A DNA stretch of 64,000 bases from Qipengyuania sp. S6317L1. Its GTDB lineage: Bacteria; Pseudomonadota; Alphaproteobacteria; Sphingomonadales; Sphingomonadaceae. Of the stretch, positions 44,272 to 53,637 are shown one piece after another. Positions within the stretch are counted from its first letter, which is position 1. Each line of letters begins with the position of its first letter. Under the pieces are notes generated by a model. It ran no database searches and had not been told where the DNA came from. It saw only the letters and a program-made list of their open reading frames with translations. Position numbers and translations under genes: made by a program. The DNA lies in the NCBI RefSeq assembly GCF_023015615.1, contig NZ_JALKAJ010000002.1:1130501-1194500 (forward strand), read 5' to 3'.

Positions 44272-44515
44272 ACCGTCCTCCATTTGTGACTGCGCGTGGC
44301 TTTGCTTACTCTCAAGCCCGGTCAGCGCCAATGTTCCGTTTCGTGTGTTTACAAGACACTATACAGTGCGGACCACACATCGTTCCCAATCACTTGCAAT
44401 AATCTGAACAATACCCGCTTGCCGGCCACTCACGAGGGCGTCTGACGGCCTTCCGGTGTGCCTGTGATCCATTTGCCCGCTAGCAAAGCGCATCAATTGT
44501 GCTAGCGAGCGTAGC

Positions 44516-45820
44516 GTGACACCGTTTCCCTGGACCGAACTTTTCATTATTTTTGGGCTGATTCTGCTCAATGGCGTCTTTGCCATGTCCGAGCTTGCAA
44601 TCGTGTCTGCCAAGACCAGCAAGCTGAAGGCGAAGGCCGAAAACGGGTCGATTTCCGCGCACACCGCGATCCGATTGGCGGCAGAGCCGGGTAAATTCCT
44701 CTCGACCGTGCAGATTGGCATCACCCTCATCGCTATCATCACCGGTGCATATTCGGGCGCGAGCCTGGAGACGCCGGTAGGCGAACGTCTGGCAGCGATT
44801 GGCGTACCGGAAGAGATGTCGGGCGAAGTCGCGTTCGTGACCGTGATCGCGCTCACCACCTATTTCAGCGTTGTCGTGGGCGAGCTAGTACCAAAGCAAC
44901 TGGCCCTGCGCGCAGCGGTCCCGATCGCAACGGTGATGGCGCGGCCCATGGCGATCCTTGCGCGCATCGCGGCCCCGCTCGTGTGGTTGCTCGACACCTC
45001 CTCTGCCGGAATTATCCGCCTGTTCGGTGTGCGGTCGAAAGGCGGGTCCTCGGTGACCGCCGAAGAATTGCAGATGATTTTTGCCGATGCGACCCGTTCG
45101 GGCGTGATCGAGCACGATCAGCACCAGATCCTGACCGGCGTTGTCAGGCTTGCCGAGCGCCCGGTGCGTGAGCTTATGACCCCTCGCACCGAGCTCGACT
45201 GGCTCGACGTGGATGCCGATACGATGCAGATCCACAAGACCATCCGCGAAAGTCCACATTCGCTCCTGCCTGTCGCGCAAGGGTCGCCCGACAGCATTCT
45301 TGGCGTTGTGAAAGTGCGCGATATTCTTGGCCGGATGGTCGCTGATCGCGGCTTTTCGGTGCGCGAGATGATGCACCGGGCGGAAGTCGTCCCCGATCAG
45401 CTCGACGCGATGGACGCTTTGCGGGTGTTGCAGTCGGCCGAAATCGCGATGGCGCTGGTCCACGATGAATACGGCCATTTTGAAGGGGTGGTGACGCCGG
45501 TTGACCTATTGACGGCAATCGCGGGTAACTTCCTGAGCGATCTGGATGCAGGTGACAGGCCCGATGTGGTCGAATGTTCGGATGGCTCCCTGCTCATCTC
45601 CGGTGCCCTGTCCGCCAATGGCCTCGCAGACCGGCTGGGACTTACCTATGGCGAAGACCGTGAATTCGGGACGGCTGCGGGCTATGCGCTTTATGTGCTC
45701 AAACGCTTGCCGGTCCCCGGCGACAAATTCACCGATCAGGGATGGGAATTTACCGTCACCGAAATGGACAATCGCCGGATCGACAAGATCCTGGTGCGGC
45801 GGATCGAAACGCCCGAATAA
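44516..45820 (+). CDS. CNNM/CBS-domain membrane protein (hemolysin/CorC family)
   Basis: 434 residues from a GTG. The DUF21 membrane region (about 1-150, including LILLNGVFAMSELAIVSAKT and VVVGELVPKQLALR) precedes two CBS domains (RPVRELMTPRTELDWLDVDA ... DEYGHFEGVVTPVDLLTAI) and a CorC_HlyC domain. Members act in magnesium or cobalt export or regulation; the older name hemolysin is misleading. The start has no strong ribosome site. Confidence 0.9.
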   Translation: MTPFPWTELFIIFGLILLNGVFAMSELAIVSAKTSKLKAKAENGSISAHTAIRLAAEPGKFLSTVQIGITLIAIITGAYSGASLETPVGERLAAIGVPEEMSGEVAFVTVIALTTYFSVVVGELVPKQLALRAAVPIATVMARPMAILARIAAPLVWLLDTSSAGIIRLFGVRSKGGSSVTAEELQMIFADATRSGVIEHDQHQILTGVVRLAERPVRELMTPRTELDWLDVDADTMQIHKTIRESPHSLLPVAQGSPDSILGVVKVRDILGRMVADRGFSVREMMHRAEVVPDQLDAMDALRVLQSAEIAMALVHDEYGHFEGVVTPVDLLTAIAGNFLSDLDAGDRPDVVECSDGSLLISGALSANGLADRLGLTYGEDREFGTAAGYALYVLKRLPVPGDKFTDQGWEFTVTEMDNRRIDKILVRRIETPE

Positions 45821-45901
45821 GCAGGCTGGAGCGGCGCTCGGCCTGAGAATTTTCGTCTTTGAACGTAACCAAATCCCATTGGCTTACGTAGATTCTTCCT
45901 G

Positions 45902-45937
45902 AGCGCCCCATTCATTCCGGCGTAAGCGTGGGGCGCT
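45902..45937 (+). other. Hairpin upstream of the msrA operon
   Basis: AGCGCCCCA pairs with TGGGGCGCT across an 18-base loop. Possible terminator for the CNNM gene, but only TTAT follows. Confidence 0.4.
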
Positions 45938-45979
45938 TATGCGAGCAATCCCCTAAGCGCCCACCCTGATGAGACGACG

Positions 45980-46171
45980 ATGAGCCTGTTCACCCCTGAC
46001 CTGTTCCGCAATTTCGCATTCGGCTTTGTCGCCGGAGGGCTGCTTGTTGGCGCGGCGAATTTCGACCAGTGGACCGGCGTGATCGAGGCGCCGGCCAAGG
46101 CTGCGGCTCCCCTCGAGGCGCCAATGGGCGATGACGCATTTGCGATTGCGCCAATGGAGGGTATCCGATGA
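45980..46171 (+). CDS. Small membrane-anchored protein coupled to msrA
   Basis: 63 residues. Short polar start, one hydrophobic helix (FAFGFVAGGLLVGAANF), then an Ala/Pro-rich acidic tail. It ends with ATG of msrA overlapping its stop (ATGA). No family known to me. Coupled translation suggests that it works with the exported MsrA, for example as a membrane tether; this is inference. Confidence 0.7.
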   Translation: MSLFTPDLFRNFAFGFVAGGLLVGAANFDQWTGVIEAPAKAAAPLEAPMGDDAFAIAPMEGIR

Positions 46172-46860
46172 AACGACTTGGTCTATGGGCAGGCGGCATC
46201 CTTGCAGCTGCCGCTGTATATGTCGCGGTGCTCAATACTCCCGCGCTCGCGCTCGAAGAGCCGGTAAACGCGCCCGCCGCCAAACGCATCGCGCGTGAAG
46301 GTGCCGGGCTCAAAACCACGATCTTTGCAGGCGGATGTTTCTGGGGCGTCGAAGGCGTTTTCAGCCACGTCAAAGGTGTGAAAAGCGCGGTTTCCGGCTT
46401 TCACGGCGGGTCGGCGGCCACGGCCAAATACAATCGCATTGTTCAGGGCGGGACCGCTCATGCCGAAGCGGTCAGGATCACCTATGACCCATATGTCGTT
46501 CGCTATGACGAGCTTTTGCGCATCTTCTTTTCAGTGGTGGCCGATCCGACGTTGAAAAACCGTCAGGGCCCCGATGTCGGCGCGCATTACCGCTCGGCTC
46601 TTGTGCCCACCAGTGAGGAGCAACGCGCAGTTGCCGAAGCCTATCTGGCGCAGATGGAAGCTTCCAACGTGTGGAGCCGGCCAATCGTGACCAAGATCGA
46701 AAACAAGCGCACATTCTATCGCGCAGAAGACGACCATCAGGACTTCATGGCGAAAAATCCGACACACGGTTACATCGTGCGCTGGGACAAGCCCAAGGTC
46801 GATGCGCTCAAGGTCATGTTCCCGCGCGATTTCAAGGCGAGCTTCCTTCGCGACAACTGA
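46168..46860 (+). CDS. msrA: Exported peptide-methionine (S)-S-oxide reductase
   Basis: 230 residues. A hydrophobic signal or anchor (LGLWAGGILAAAAVYVAVL) is followed after residue about 45 by the MsrA domain with the catalytic GGCFWG. That cysteine is the only one in the protein, so the usual resolving cysteines are absent. Repairs methionine S-sulfoxide in periplasmic proteins. Preceded by a coupled small membrane protein; an exported MsrB lies at 61.6-62.2 kb. Confidence 0.92.
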   Translation: MKRLGLWAGGILAAAAVYVAVLNTPALALEEPVNAPAAKRIAREGAGLKTTIFAGGCFWGVEGVFSHVKGVKSAVSGFHGGSAATAKYNRIVQGGTAHAEAVRITYDPYVVRYDELLRIFFSVVADPTLKNRQGPDVGAHYRSALVPTSEEQRAVAEAYLAQMEASNVWSRPIVTKIENKRTFYRAEDDHQDFMAKNPTHGYIVRWDKPKVDALKVMFPRDFKASFLRDN

Positions 46861-46909
46861 TGAGACGGAAAGGCCCGTATGGGTCTGGTCCTGAGCGTGC
46901 GAGCGCCCT

Positions 46910-47392
46910 ATGTTGTCAGCCATGAAAAGCGCGCACGATCATTCGCACTGTCATGCAACCGGCGAGGCCCTTGTCGCTCAAGCGCAAAAAGCGCTTGTCG
47001 AAGCGGGTGAACAATGGACCGATATGCGCAAGGATGTGTTCGTCGAGCTTGCGCGACACGAGAGGCCTGCCTCGGCCTATCTGATTGCTGACAATCTCGC
47101 CCAGGCGCGGGGCAAGCGGGTTGCCGCCAACAGCGTGTACCGCATCCTAGACCTGTTCGTTGCCACCAATCTCGCGATCAAGATCGAAAGCTCCAACGCC
47201 TATCTTGCCAATGCGCATCCGGGGGAAAGCCACGATTGCATCTATCTCGTGTGCGACGAGTGCGGCGAGGCAGCGCATGTTGATGACAAAACCATCAGCG
47301 AGAAACTGCGAACTCTCGCGGCGTCCAATGCGTTTCAGGCGCAGCGCCCGGTGCTCGAGATCCGCGGACTTTGCGGCCAGTGCGCGGCCTGA
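46910..47392 (+). CDS. Fur-family metal regulator, Zur-like
   Basis: 160 residues; an ATG at 46922 is an alternative start. His-rich N-terminus (HDHSHCH), winged helix (ERPASAYLIADNLAQARGKR ... VYRILDLFVATNLA), then dimer domain with the structural zinc cysteine pairs CDEC and CGQC. The presence of both pairs and the His-rich start favour Zur over Fur. 50 bases behind msrA. Confidence 0.85.
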   Translation: MLSAMKSAHDHSHCHATGEALVAQAQKALVEAGEQWTDMRKDVFVELARHERPASAYLIADNLAQARGKRVAANSVYRILDLFVATNLAIKIESSNAYLANAHPGESHDCIYLVCDECGEAAHVDDKTISEKLRTLAASNAFQAQRPVLEIRGLCGQCAA

Positions 47393-47505
47393 CGCTCAAA
47401 CGGGTTTAAGGCAGCCGAAATCGACATTTATTGGCGCGAGCAGGCCGGTTCAAACAGCAAAGCGTTTATCGACAGGCTGTGCCTTTGCGTGTAGTGCGTA
47501 AACCC

Positions 47506-49428
47506 ATGAGTCAAACGCTGAATACCCCATTGCTCGACACGGTCCCGACGCCCGACGAGCTTCGCCAGCTCAAGCCTGAGCAATTGCGCCAACTTTCCGA
47601 TGAACTTCGCGCCGAAATGATCGACGCTGTCAGTGTTTCTGGCGGCCACCTGGGTTCCGGCCTTGGTGTGGTCGAGTTGACGGTTGCGATCCATTATGTC
47701 TTCAACACGCCTGATGACCGGCTGATCTGGGACGTGGGCCACCAATGCTATCCGCACAAGATCCTGACCGGGAGGCGCGACCGTATCCGCACCATCCGTC
47801 AGGGCGGCGGGCTTTCGGGTTTTACCAAGCGCGCAGAAAGCGAATACGACCCGTTCGGCGCGGCGCACTCGTCGACCTCGATTTCGGCGGCGCTCGGCTT
47901 TGCCATGGCGAACAAGCTCAATGACAAGCCGGGCCGCGGCATTGCCGTGATCGGCGACGGCGCGATGAGCGCCGGCATGGCCTATGAGGCGATGAATAAC
48001 GCTGCGCAGGCGGGCAACCGTCTCGTGGTGATTCTCAACGACAACGATATGTCGATCGCGCCTCCGGTGGGCGGTCTTTCGGCCTATCTTGCGCGCATGG
48101 TGTCATCGTCCGAATATCTCGGCCTTCGCAGCCTTGCTTCCAAAGCTGTGAAGAAAATGAGCCGCCGCATGCACGAGGGGCTTCGCAAGGCCGAAGAATA
48201 TTCGCGCGGCATGGTGACCGGCGGGACCTTGTTTGAAGAGCTAGGCTTTTATTACGTCGGCCCGATTGATGGCCATAACCTCGACCATCTCATTCCGGTG
48301 CTGGAGAATGTGCGCGACACATCCGAAGGCCCCGTGCTGATCCATGTCGTGACCGAGAAGGGCAAGGGCTACAAACCTGCCGAGGAAAGCGCCGACAAAT
48401 ACCACGGCGTGCCCAAGTTCAACGTCGTCACCGGCGAAAAACAGAAAGGCGCAGCGGGCCCGCCTGCGTACCAGAACGTCTTTGGCGACACGCTTGCCGA
48501 TCTCGCCGACACAGACAGCCGCATCTGCGCCATCACAGCCGCCATGCCGTCGGGCACAGGCGTTGACCGTTTCGCGCAGCGCCACCCTGATCGCAGTTTC
48601 GACGTTGGCATCGCCGAACAACACGGCGTGACTTTCGCAGCCGGCCTTGCAGCGCAGGGCATGCGCCCGTTTGCCGCGATCTATTCGACCTTCCTGCAAC
48701 GCGCCTATGACCAGGTGGTTCACGACGTTGCGATACAGAACCTGCCCGTTCGTTTCGCGATTGACCGGGCTGGCCTTGTCGGCGCGGACGGCTGCACGCA
48801 CGCTGGCTCGTTCGATGTCACCTATCTTGCAACGCTTCCCAACATGGTGGTGATGGCAGCGGCTGACGAGGCCGAACTTGCGCACATGACCTACACCGCG
48901 GCGGAATATGACGATGGCCCCATTGCCTTCCGCTATCCGCGCGGTTCCGGTGTTGGCGTGCCTATGCCCGACACGCTGGAAAAGCTGGAAATCGGCAAGG
49001 GCCGCATCGTTCGCGAAGGCAGCAAGGTGGCCATCCTTTCACTGGGTGCGCGGCTTGAGGAAGCCAAGAAAGCGGCGGACCAGCTGGAAGCCAAAGGTCT
49101 TTCGACCACGGTTGCCGATATGCGCTTTGCCAAGCCGCTAGACGAAGACCTGATCGCGCGTCTCGTGCGCGAGCATGACGTGGTCATCACCGTTGAGGAA
49201 GGCGCGATTGGCGGGCTTGGCGCCCATGTGCTGACCTATGCCTCGGACGAGGGTTTGACCGACAACGGCCTCAAGATCCGCACCATGCGCCTGCCCGATG
49301 TCTATCAGGACCACGATTCGCCCGATAAGCAATATGACGAGGCAGGATTGAACGCCCCGCATATCGTCGAGACGGCGCTCAAGGCTCTGAAGCACAACTC
49401 GACCAACGTCGAGGAAGCGAGCGCATAA
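47506..49428 (+). CDS. dxs: 1-deoxy-D-xylulose-5-phosphate synthase
   Basis: 640 residues from the ATG at 47506. The thiamine site [35 protein letters not shown] and the transketolase centre [18 protein letters not shown] are complete. First step of the non-mevalonate isoprenoid pathway, feeding carotenoids and ubiquinone. Some in-frame codons upstream lack conservation and are left out. Confidence 0.96.
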   Translation: MSQTLNTPLLDTVPTPDELRQLKPEQLRQLSDELRAEMIDAVSVSGGHLGSGLGVVELTVAIHYVFNTPDDRLIWDVGHQCYPHKILTGRRDRIRTIRQGGGLSGFTKRAESEYDPFGAAHSSTSISAALGFAMANKLNDKPGRGIAVIGDGAMSAGMAYEAMNNAAQAGNRLVVILNDNDMSIAPPVGGLSAYLARMVSSSEYLGLRSLASKAVKKMSRRMHEGLRKAEEYSRGMVTGGTLFEELGFYYVGPIDGHNLDHLIPVLENVRDTSEGPVLIHVVTEKGKGYKPAEESADKYHGVPKFNVVTGEKQKGAAGPPAYQNVFGDTLADLADTDSRICAITAAMPSGTGVDRFAQRHPDRSFDVGIAEQHGVTFAAGLAAQGMRPFAAIYSTFLQRAYDQVVHDVAIQNLPVRFAIDRAGLVGADGCTHAGSFDVTYLATLPNMVVMAAADEAELAHMTYTAAEYDDGPIAFRYPRGSGVGVPMPDTLEKLEIGKGRIVREGSKVAILSLGARLEEAKKAADQLEAKGLSTTVADMRFAKPLDEDLIARLVREHDVVITVEEGAIGGLGAHVLTYASDEGLTDNGLKIRTMRLPDVYQDHDSPDKQYDEAGLNAPHIVETALKALKHNSTNVEEASA

Positions 49429-49458
49429 GCCTTGCCATAGGCCCGAGGAGGCGCCGGT

Positions 49459-50577
49459 TTAGCGCGTCCTCGGCTCCAAGCTGGGTACCGTGATGGCGAG
49501 GCGGCTTGCATCGGCGGGCATCGCCTCGCCTACCGTTTCATCTGCTTCGTTTCCGTCAACCCCGGTTTCATCGGCGGGATCGTCCAGCTCTTCATCATCG
49601 AACTCGATCTCACCGTCGAGAACTTCGCGAACAATGTTAGGTTTCGGCGGAACGGGATCACCCTTCAAGAGCGCAATGTCACGCTCCCGCGTCCACAAAT
49701 AGCTGTCGCGCCGCGCGGCATAAGGGTCGATGGTCGCATCGATCCGCTGAAGCTCTTCGTCGACCTCAAGGCGCGAATCAAGCGAGCTGACCACGAAGAA
49801 GGGGATGGTGTATTCCGGCGAGTTGAACGGCTTGCCCACGATCAACGGCAGCGGCAGCTGGTTAAAGCCGTTGCCGATCAGATCGCGCACCGTCGTTGCG
49901 CCTGTGACCGGCAGGTAGAGATAGGCCCCCGGCTCCACCCCGTAAAAGCCAAGCGTATTGGCAAATCCGTTGCGGCGATGGGGCAGGCCGATGTTCTTCT
50001 TGCCAGCGATATCAATCAGTCCGCCAAGGCCAACGGTTGAATTGATCGCAAACCGGCCAAGCGTCTCTGCCGCCTTGCCGACTTTGCCTTGAAGCAGGAA
50101 GTTGATGAAATTGGTCGGCTCGCTCAGATTGCGGACCACATTGCCAAGTCCGTCGCGCAAAGGATCGGGCAGGCCGTCGCGGTAGGCATAGGCTACAGGC
50201 TCCAGAAAAACCTCATCGAGGTTCTGCGTGATGCGATAGCTTGTCTCGTTGAATTCAACCGCCGGATCACGCTTGGACGGGCCGATCTCGCCTTCGACGA
50301 TGATGACATCCGTATCTTGTTCCGTTGCCCCGTCTTCGCCGGTGTCACCTGTGCCCGCTTGCGCGCCAGTTTGCTGGGGACCTTCGCCCTCGCTTTGTGC
50401 GGCAAGCGACCAGTCGAGCTCCAGAATGGTTGGCGACGGGCGTTGAAACGGGACCCCCTGCACCGAGAGACCTTCAACTTCGACAGCGCTCACCGCTGCC
50501 ACTTCGATTGCCGCATTGACGGGCGCAGGACCGATCAAAAGCGGGCTGGCCAACATCATCATGGAAGCGCTAGGCAA
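49459..50577 (-). CDS. mlaA: MlaA/VacJ-family outer-membrane phospholipid-removal protein
   Basis: 372 residues from a TTG at 50577 with AGGAGA about eight bases upstream; an ATG at 50562 is possible. A signal peptide (cleavage near PAPVNA) has no lipobox cysteine, unlike classical VacJ lipoproteins. About 60 residues of acidic linker precede the MlaA domain (EPTNFINFLLQGKVGKAAET, RFAINSTVGLGGLIDIA, NTLGFYGVEPGAYLYLPVTG). The C-terminal 50 residues are acidic. Removes misplaced phospholipids from the outer leaflet with the Mla system. Confidence 0.9.
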   Translation of the reverse strand: MPSASMMMLASPLLIGPAPVNAAIEVAAVSAVEVEGLSVQGVPFQRPSPTILELDWSLAAQSEGEGPQQTGAQAGTGDTGEDGATEQDTDVIIVEGEIGPSKRDPAVEFNETSYRITQNLDEVFLEPVAYAYRDGLPDPLRDGLGNVVRNLSEPTNFINFLLQGKVGKAAETLGRFAINSTVGLGGLIDIAGKKNIGLPHRRNGFANTLGFYGVEPGAYLYLPVTGATTVRDLIGNGFNQLPLPLIVGKPFNSPEYTIPFFVVSSLDSRLEVDEELQRIDATIDPYAARRDSYLWTRERDIALLKGDPVPPKPNIVREVLDGEIEFDDEELDDPADETGVDGNEADETVGEAMPADASRLAITVPSLEPRTR

Positions 50578-50697
50578 TGCGGGTTCTCCTGTTTAGGCAG
50601 TGCGAGTGGTATCGCGCGGTTTGAACATTCCGGCGTATACCATGAACTTGGTATGACTTGGCAACGCTACAAAAACTATAAAGGTCCAGCGAAAATT

Positions 50698-51495
50698 ATG
50701 TCCCTATTGCAGATCGAGCGCGATGGCGCTGTCACGACACTCACTATCGACCGGGCCGAGACCATGAACCCGCTGGGCGCGCCTGGCGACGGGGATGAGT
50801 TTGCGCGTGTCTGCTCTGAGATCAACGCCGATATGTCTGTGTCTTGCGTGGTTCTGACCGGTGCTGGCCGCGCGTTTTCGGCTGGCGGCGATGTGAAGGC
50901 GATGCGCGACAAGACGGGCACTTTCGGCGGCAGCACACCGGCGATTTCGGACGGCTATCGCAACAACATCCACATGATGCTGCGCGCCCTGTATTCGATC
51001 CGCGTGCCGGTGATCGCGGCGGTCAATGGTCCTGCGATCGGCCTTGGCTGCGATGTGGCGTGCCTCGCTGACATTCGGCTGGCGAGCGACAAGGCCAAGT
51101 TCGGCGTGACCTTCCTGAAGCTTGGCATCATTCCCGGCGATGGCGGCACATGGATCCTGCCGCGCGTCATCGGGATGAGCCGCGCTGCCGACCTGTTCTA
51201 CACCGGCGATGTGATCCATGCCGAAACCGCGAAGGAGTGGGGCCTGGTCAGCGATGTTGTAGAGCATGACAGCCTGCTCGATACAGCGATGGAAAAGGCG
51301 CAAAAGATCGCTGCCATGCCGCCACATTCGCTGCGGCAGTCGAAGATGCTGCTGCGTCAGGGCCAACAGGTGAATTATGACACCGCGCTCGAAATGGCCG
51401 CCAACACGCAAGCGATGATGCACACGACACAGGACCACGCAGAAGGGGTTGCCGCCCTGCTGGAAAAACGCGCCGCTCAATTCAAAGGGGAGTAG
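50698..51495 (+). CDS. Crotonase-family enoyl-CoA hydratase
   Basis: 265 residues from the ATG at 50698; an ATG at 50653 would add 15 residues. Oxyanion-hole motifs are AFSAGGDVKAM and NGPAIGLGCDVACLADIRLA, and the second acid falls in KLGIIPGDGGTWILPR. Beta-oxidation or related CoA chemistry; the exact substrate is open. It is followed after 13 bases by a small membrane protein of unknown role. Confidence 0.88.
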   Translation: MSLLQIERDGAVTTLTIDRAETMNPLGAPGDGDEFARVCSEINADMSVSCVVLTGAGRAFSAGGDVKAMRDKTGTFGGSTPAISDGYRNNIHMMLRALYSIRVPVIAAVNGPAIGLGCDVACLADIRLASDKAKFGVTFLKLGIIPGDGGTWILPRVIGMSRAADLFYTGDVIHAETAKEWGLVSDVVEHDSLLDTAMEKAQKIAAMPPHSLRQSKMLLRQGQQVNYDTALEMAANTQAMMHTTQDHAEGVAALLEKRAAQFKGE

Positions 51496-51508
51496 CCACA
51501 CATCGCCG

Positions 51509-52048
51509 ATGGTTGAACCAGACAGCACGCACACTTCGCCCGATGGCCGTATTGTCATTCAATACGCCTCGGAAGAGATGCGGATGTCGCTTTGGGTGAA
51601 CCGTCCTCACGTGATCGAGGCGGCAACCGGTCGCACGATCTTCACACCGCACTCCAGCCTTGTGAGCGGTGAGCATGAGTGGGGCGAGGATGGCCGGTTC
51701 TCGCTCCTCATGCGCGAATATCCTGACGGAAGCTTCTGCGTCCGGCTTCACTTTGATGTGGATGCAGGAACGGTGCGGGTCGATGAGGAGGAGGAGGTCC
51801 ACCCCATCGGCGCGGCACAGCGTTTGGCCGCTGCCCGGTTTCGACGCTACAAATTGTCCGCGCCGGCTGCGGTGTTCACGCCTGCGGCCGGATCACCGCC
51901 GCCTTTTTATCACCTTTGGGGAACATTCTGGGGCAGGGTCAACCTTGCCTTCATTGGCATACTGATCGCCATAATGATCGGGATGTATATGGACTGGCTT
52001 CCGCTCGATATGTGGGTTTCGCGGTGGCTGGATGATCTGGAAGGCTAG
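51509..52048 (+). CDS. Unknown protein with C-terminal membrane helix
   Basis: 179 residues from the ATG at 51509. The first 130 residues are soluble and beta-rich (RIVIQYASEEMRMSLWVNRP, FSLLMREYPDGSFCVRLHFD). One transmembrane helix (VNLAFIGILIAIMIGMYMDW) lies close to the end. No recognised domain. Its stop overlaps the end of nnrU on the other strand by four bases. Confidence 0.75.
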   Translation: MVEPDSTHTSPDGRIVIQYASEEMRMSLWVNRPHVIEAATGRTIFTPHSSLVSGEHEWGEDGRFSLLMREYPDGSFCVRLHFDVDAGTVRVDEEEEVHPIGAAQRLAAARFRRYKLSAPAAVFTPAAGSPPPFYHLWGTFWGRVNLAFIGILIAIMIGMYMDWLPLDMWVSRWLDDLEG

Positions 52049-52719
52049 AACCAGCGCCAGATCCCTGCCGGGATTCCGCCAAGGGGCACATGCGCCCATG
52101 TGAAGAACACGAAAAAGATTAGCCCCACCGCCCACGGCAGCGGCCCTGCTTTGGCAAAGCCCGAAAGGCGCGGCCAATAGCTTGTCTTTGCCTCCCACAC
52201 TTTCCACGCCTCGCCCATGAGAGCTTGCTTTTTGCGGTCCTGCAACCGCGCACCGACCAGCGCGAGGACGCCCATGGCGGTGGCGGTAATCGTGGTGCGA
52301 AGGCTCCAGTGGAGGACAATGTGCGAAAGCGCCCACAGCGCAAATCCCCACATCATCGGGTGGCGGGTGATGGTGAAAACCCCCTTGGGTTCGGCGCGCG
52401 CCTGCGCACCGGCCATGGGCGTGGGGAGCGCGGGATTGCCGATAAATGACCCTGCAAGAAGGATCATCGCGGGTAAGGTGATAACCGTCGCAATCGCCCA
52501 GCCGATCTCGCCCGTGCCCGGCAAATCGGCTTGTGGAGCGGCGATGAAGGCGAAATATATTCCGGCAAAGGTCGCAAGGCTCACCAGCGAATAGGCGATC
52601 TGGAACCCTGTTGGCCCAAGCGCGCTGACCATGGGTGCGCGAAGCGGGTGCGACATCACGAAATGCGTGCCGATAAAGGCGATATTGGCCGCGATCAGCA
52701 GGAGGAGCGCCGTATCCAT
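52045..52719 (-). CDS. NnrU-family membrane protein
   Basis: 224 residues from the ATG at 52719 with five or six hydrophobic segments. The motif TRHPMMWGFALWALSHIVLH is diagnostic and resembles isoprenylcysteine methyltransferase-like folds. NnrU proteins were first linked to nitric-oxide metabolism; no denitrification gene is near, so the role is open. Confidence 0.87.
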   Translation of the reverse strand: MDTALLLLIAANIAFIGTHFVMSHPLRAPMVSALGPTGFQIAYSLVSLATFAGIYFAFIAAPQADLPGTGEIGWAIATVITLPAMILLAGSFIGNPALPTPMAGAQARAEPKGVFTITRHPMMWGFALWALSHIVLHWSLRTTITATAMGVLALVGARLQDRKKQALMGEAWKVWEAKTSYWPRLSGFAKAGPLPWAVGLIFFVFFTWAHVPLGGIPAGIWRWF

Positions 52720-53045
52720 GCGGTCAAATGTAACATCGAGGAGAGGCAAAACCTAATCCTCCCCCTCGCGCAATCCCCGAAAGCCTGCCAATCATCGGCC
52801 CCAGTCCGTGTTGCAGGCGGGTATAAAGACCTACCAGCTCTCTCGTTCTGGGCACGCTGCCCGCGTTCCTGGCGGCTGCTGGGTGCTGTTGTCCCGTGAC
52901 GCGCCAAAAGGGGAAAGGCGCACGCTATCTCAGGCCATGCAGGGCAAAGGCCTTGCTGCCGGTCTATCGCGAGATGGCGATCTGGGGCGGTGAGCACCTG
53001 CTCGAGGTGAGCAAAGAGCGGACGAACTGGCCCGCCGACTGGGTC
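52720..53045. other. Gene-poor stretch, possible gene relic
   Basis: Between nnrU and the FKBP gene no complete gene is convincing. A plus-strand frame from a GTG at 52896 reads protein-like for about 45 residues (ALLPVYREMAIWGGEHLLEV) but then runs antisense into the FKBP gene, so it may be a decayed fragment. No promoter or repeat recognised. Confidence 0.4.
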
Positions 53046-53576
53046 TTAGCGACCTTCGATCCCGAGCAATTCAACCTTGAACAACAAAGTCGCGCCGCCC
53101 GGAATAGGTCCACGGCCGCGCGGGCCATAGGCAAGCGTTGCGGGCGCTGCGAGTTCAATCGTCTCGCCCACGCGCATCTGCGGGATGGCCATTTCCCACG
53201 CGGGGATCAGACCTTGCAGCGGGAATGAAGCAGGGCGGCCCCGCTCGTAAGAGCTGTCGAACCCTTCGCCGTCGATGAATGTGCCAGCATAATGCACCGT
53301 CACCGTATCGCTGGGTTCAGGGCTGTCGCCCGTGCCGCGATATTCGAGATACCGCCACTTGAGCCCGCCTTCCATCGTGTACCAGCCGTCAGCCGCCTGA
53401 AGCGATGAGAGATAGACCTGCTGCGCATTGTGATAGGCGCGTTCGGTCATTTCATCGCTGCTGGAAGGGCCTGTCACCTCGTCTGGTTGCGCAGTGTCCT
53501 GCGCCTGGGCGGTGCTGGCCAATCCCAGTGCACCAGCGATCATCGCAATGCGCGCCATATTACCCGCTTTGGTCAT
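53046..53576 (-). CDS. Exported FKBP-type peptidyl-prolyl isomerase
   Basis: 176 residues from the ATG at 53576 (GGAG five bases upstream). Signal peptide (ending ASTAQAQ), then a helical linker and an FKBP domain: VTVHYAGTFIDGEGFDSSYE, FPLQGLIPAWEMAIPQMRVG, ATLAYGPRGRGPIPGGATLL. Assists proline isomerisation in the periplasm. 61 bases behind the POT transporter gene on the same strand. Confidence 0.92.
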   Translation of the reverse strand: MTKAGNMARIAMIAGALGLASTAQAQDTAQPDEVTGPSSSDEMTERAYHNAQQVYLSSLQAADGWYTMEGGLKWRYLEYRGTGDSPEPSDTVTVHYAGTFIDGEGFDSSYERGRPASFPLQGLIPAWEMAIPQMRVGETIELAAPATLAYGPRGRGPIPGGATLLFKVELLGIEGR

Positions 53577-53637
53577 TTCCACTCCAAAGGTTGAAGGGGC
53601 GCGCTCACAAACGGTGCGCGCCCACAATCCTTTCGGC

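Noticed and set aside
50089-50697. In-frame extension of the crotonase gene
   Set aside because: Runs antisense through the MlaA gene; the conserved crotonase sequence begins at MSLLQIERDG.
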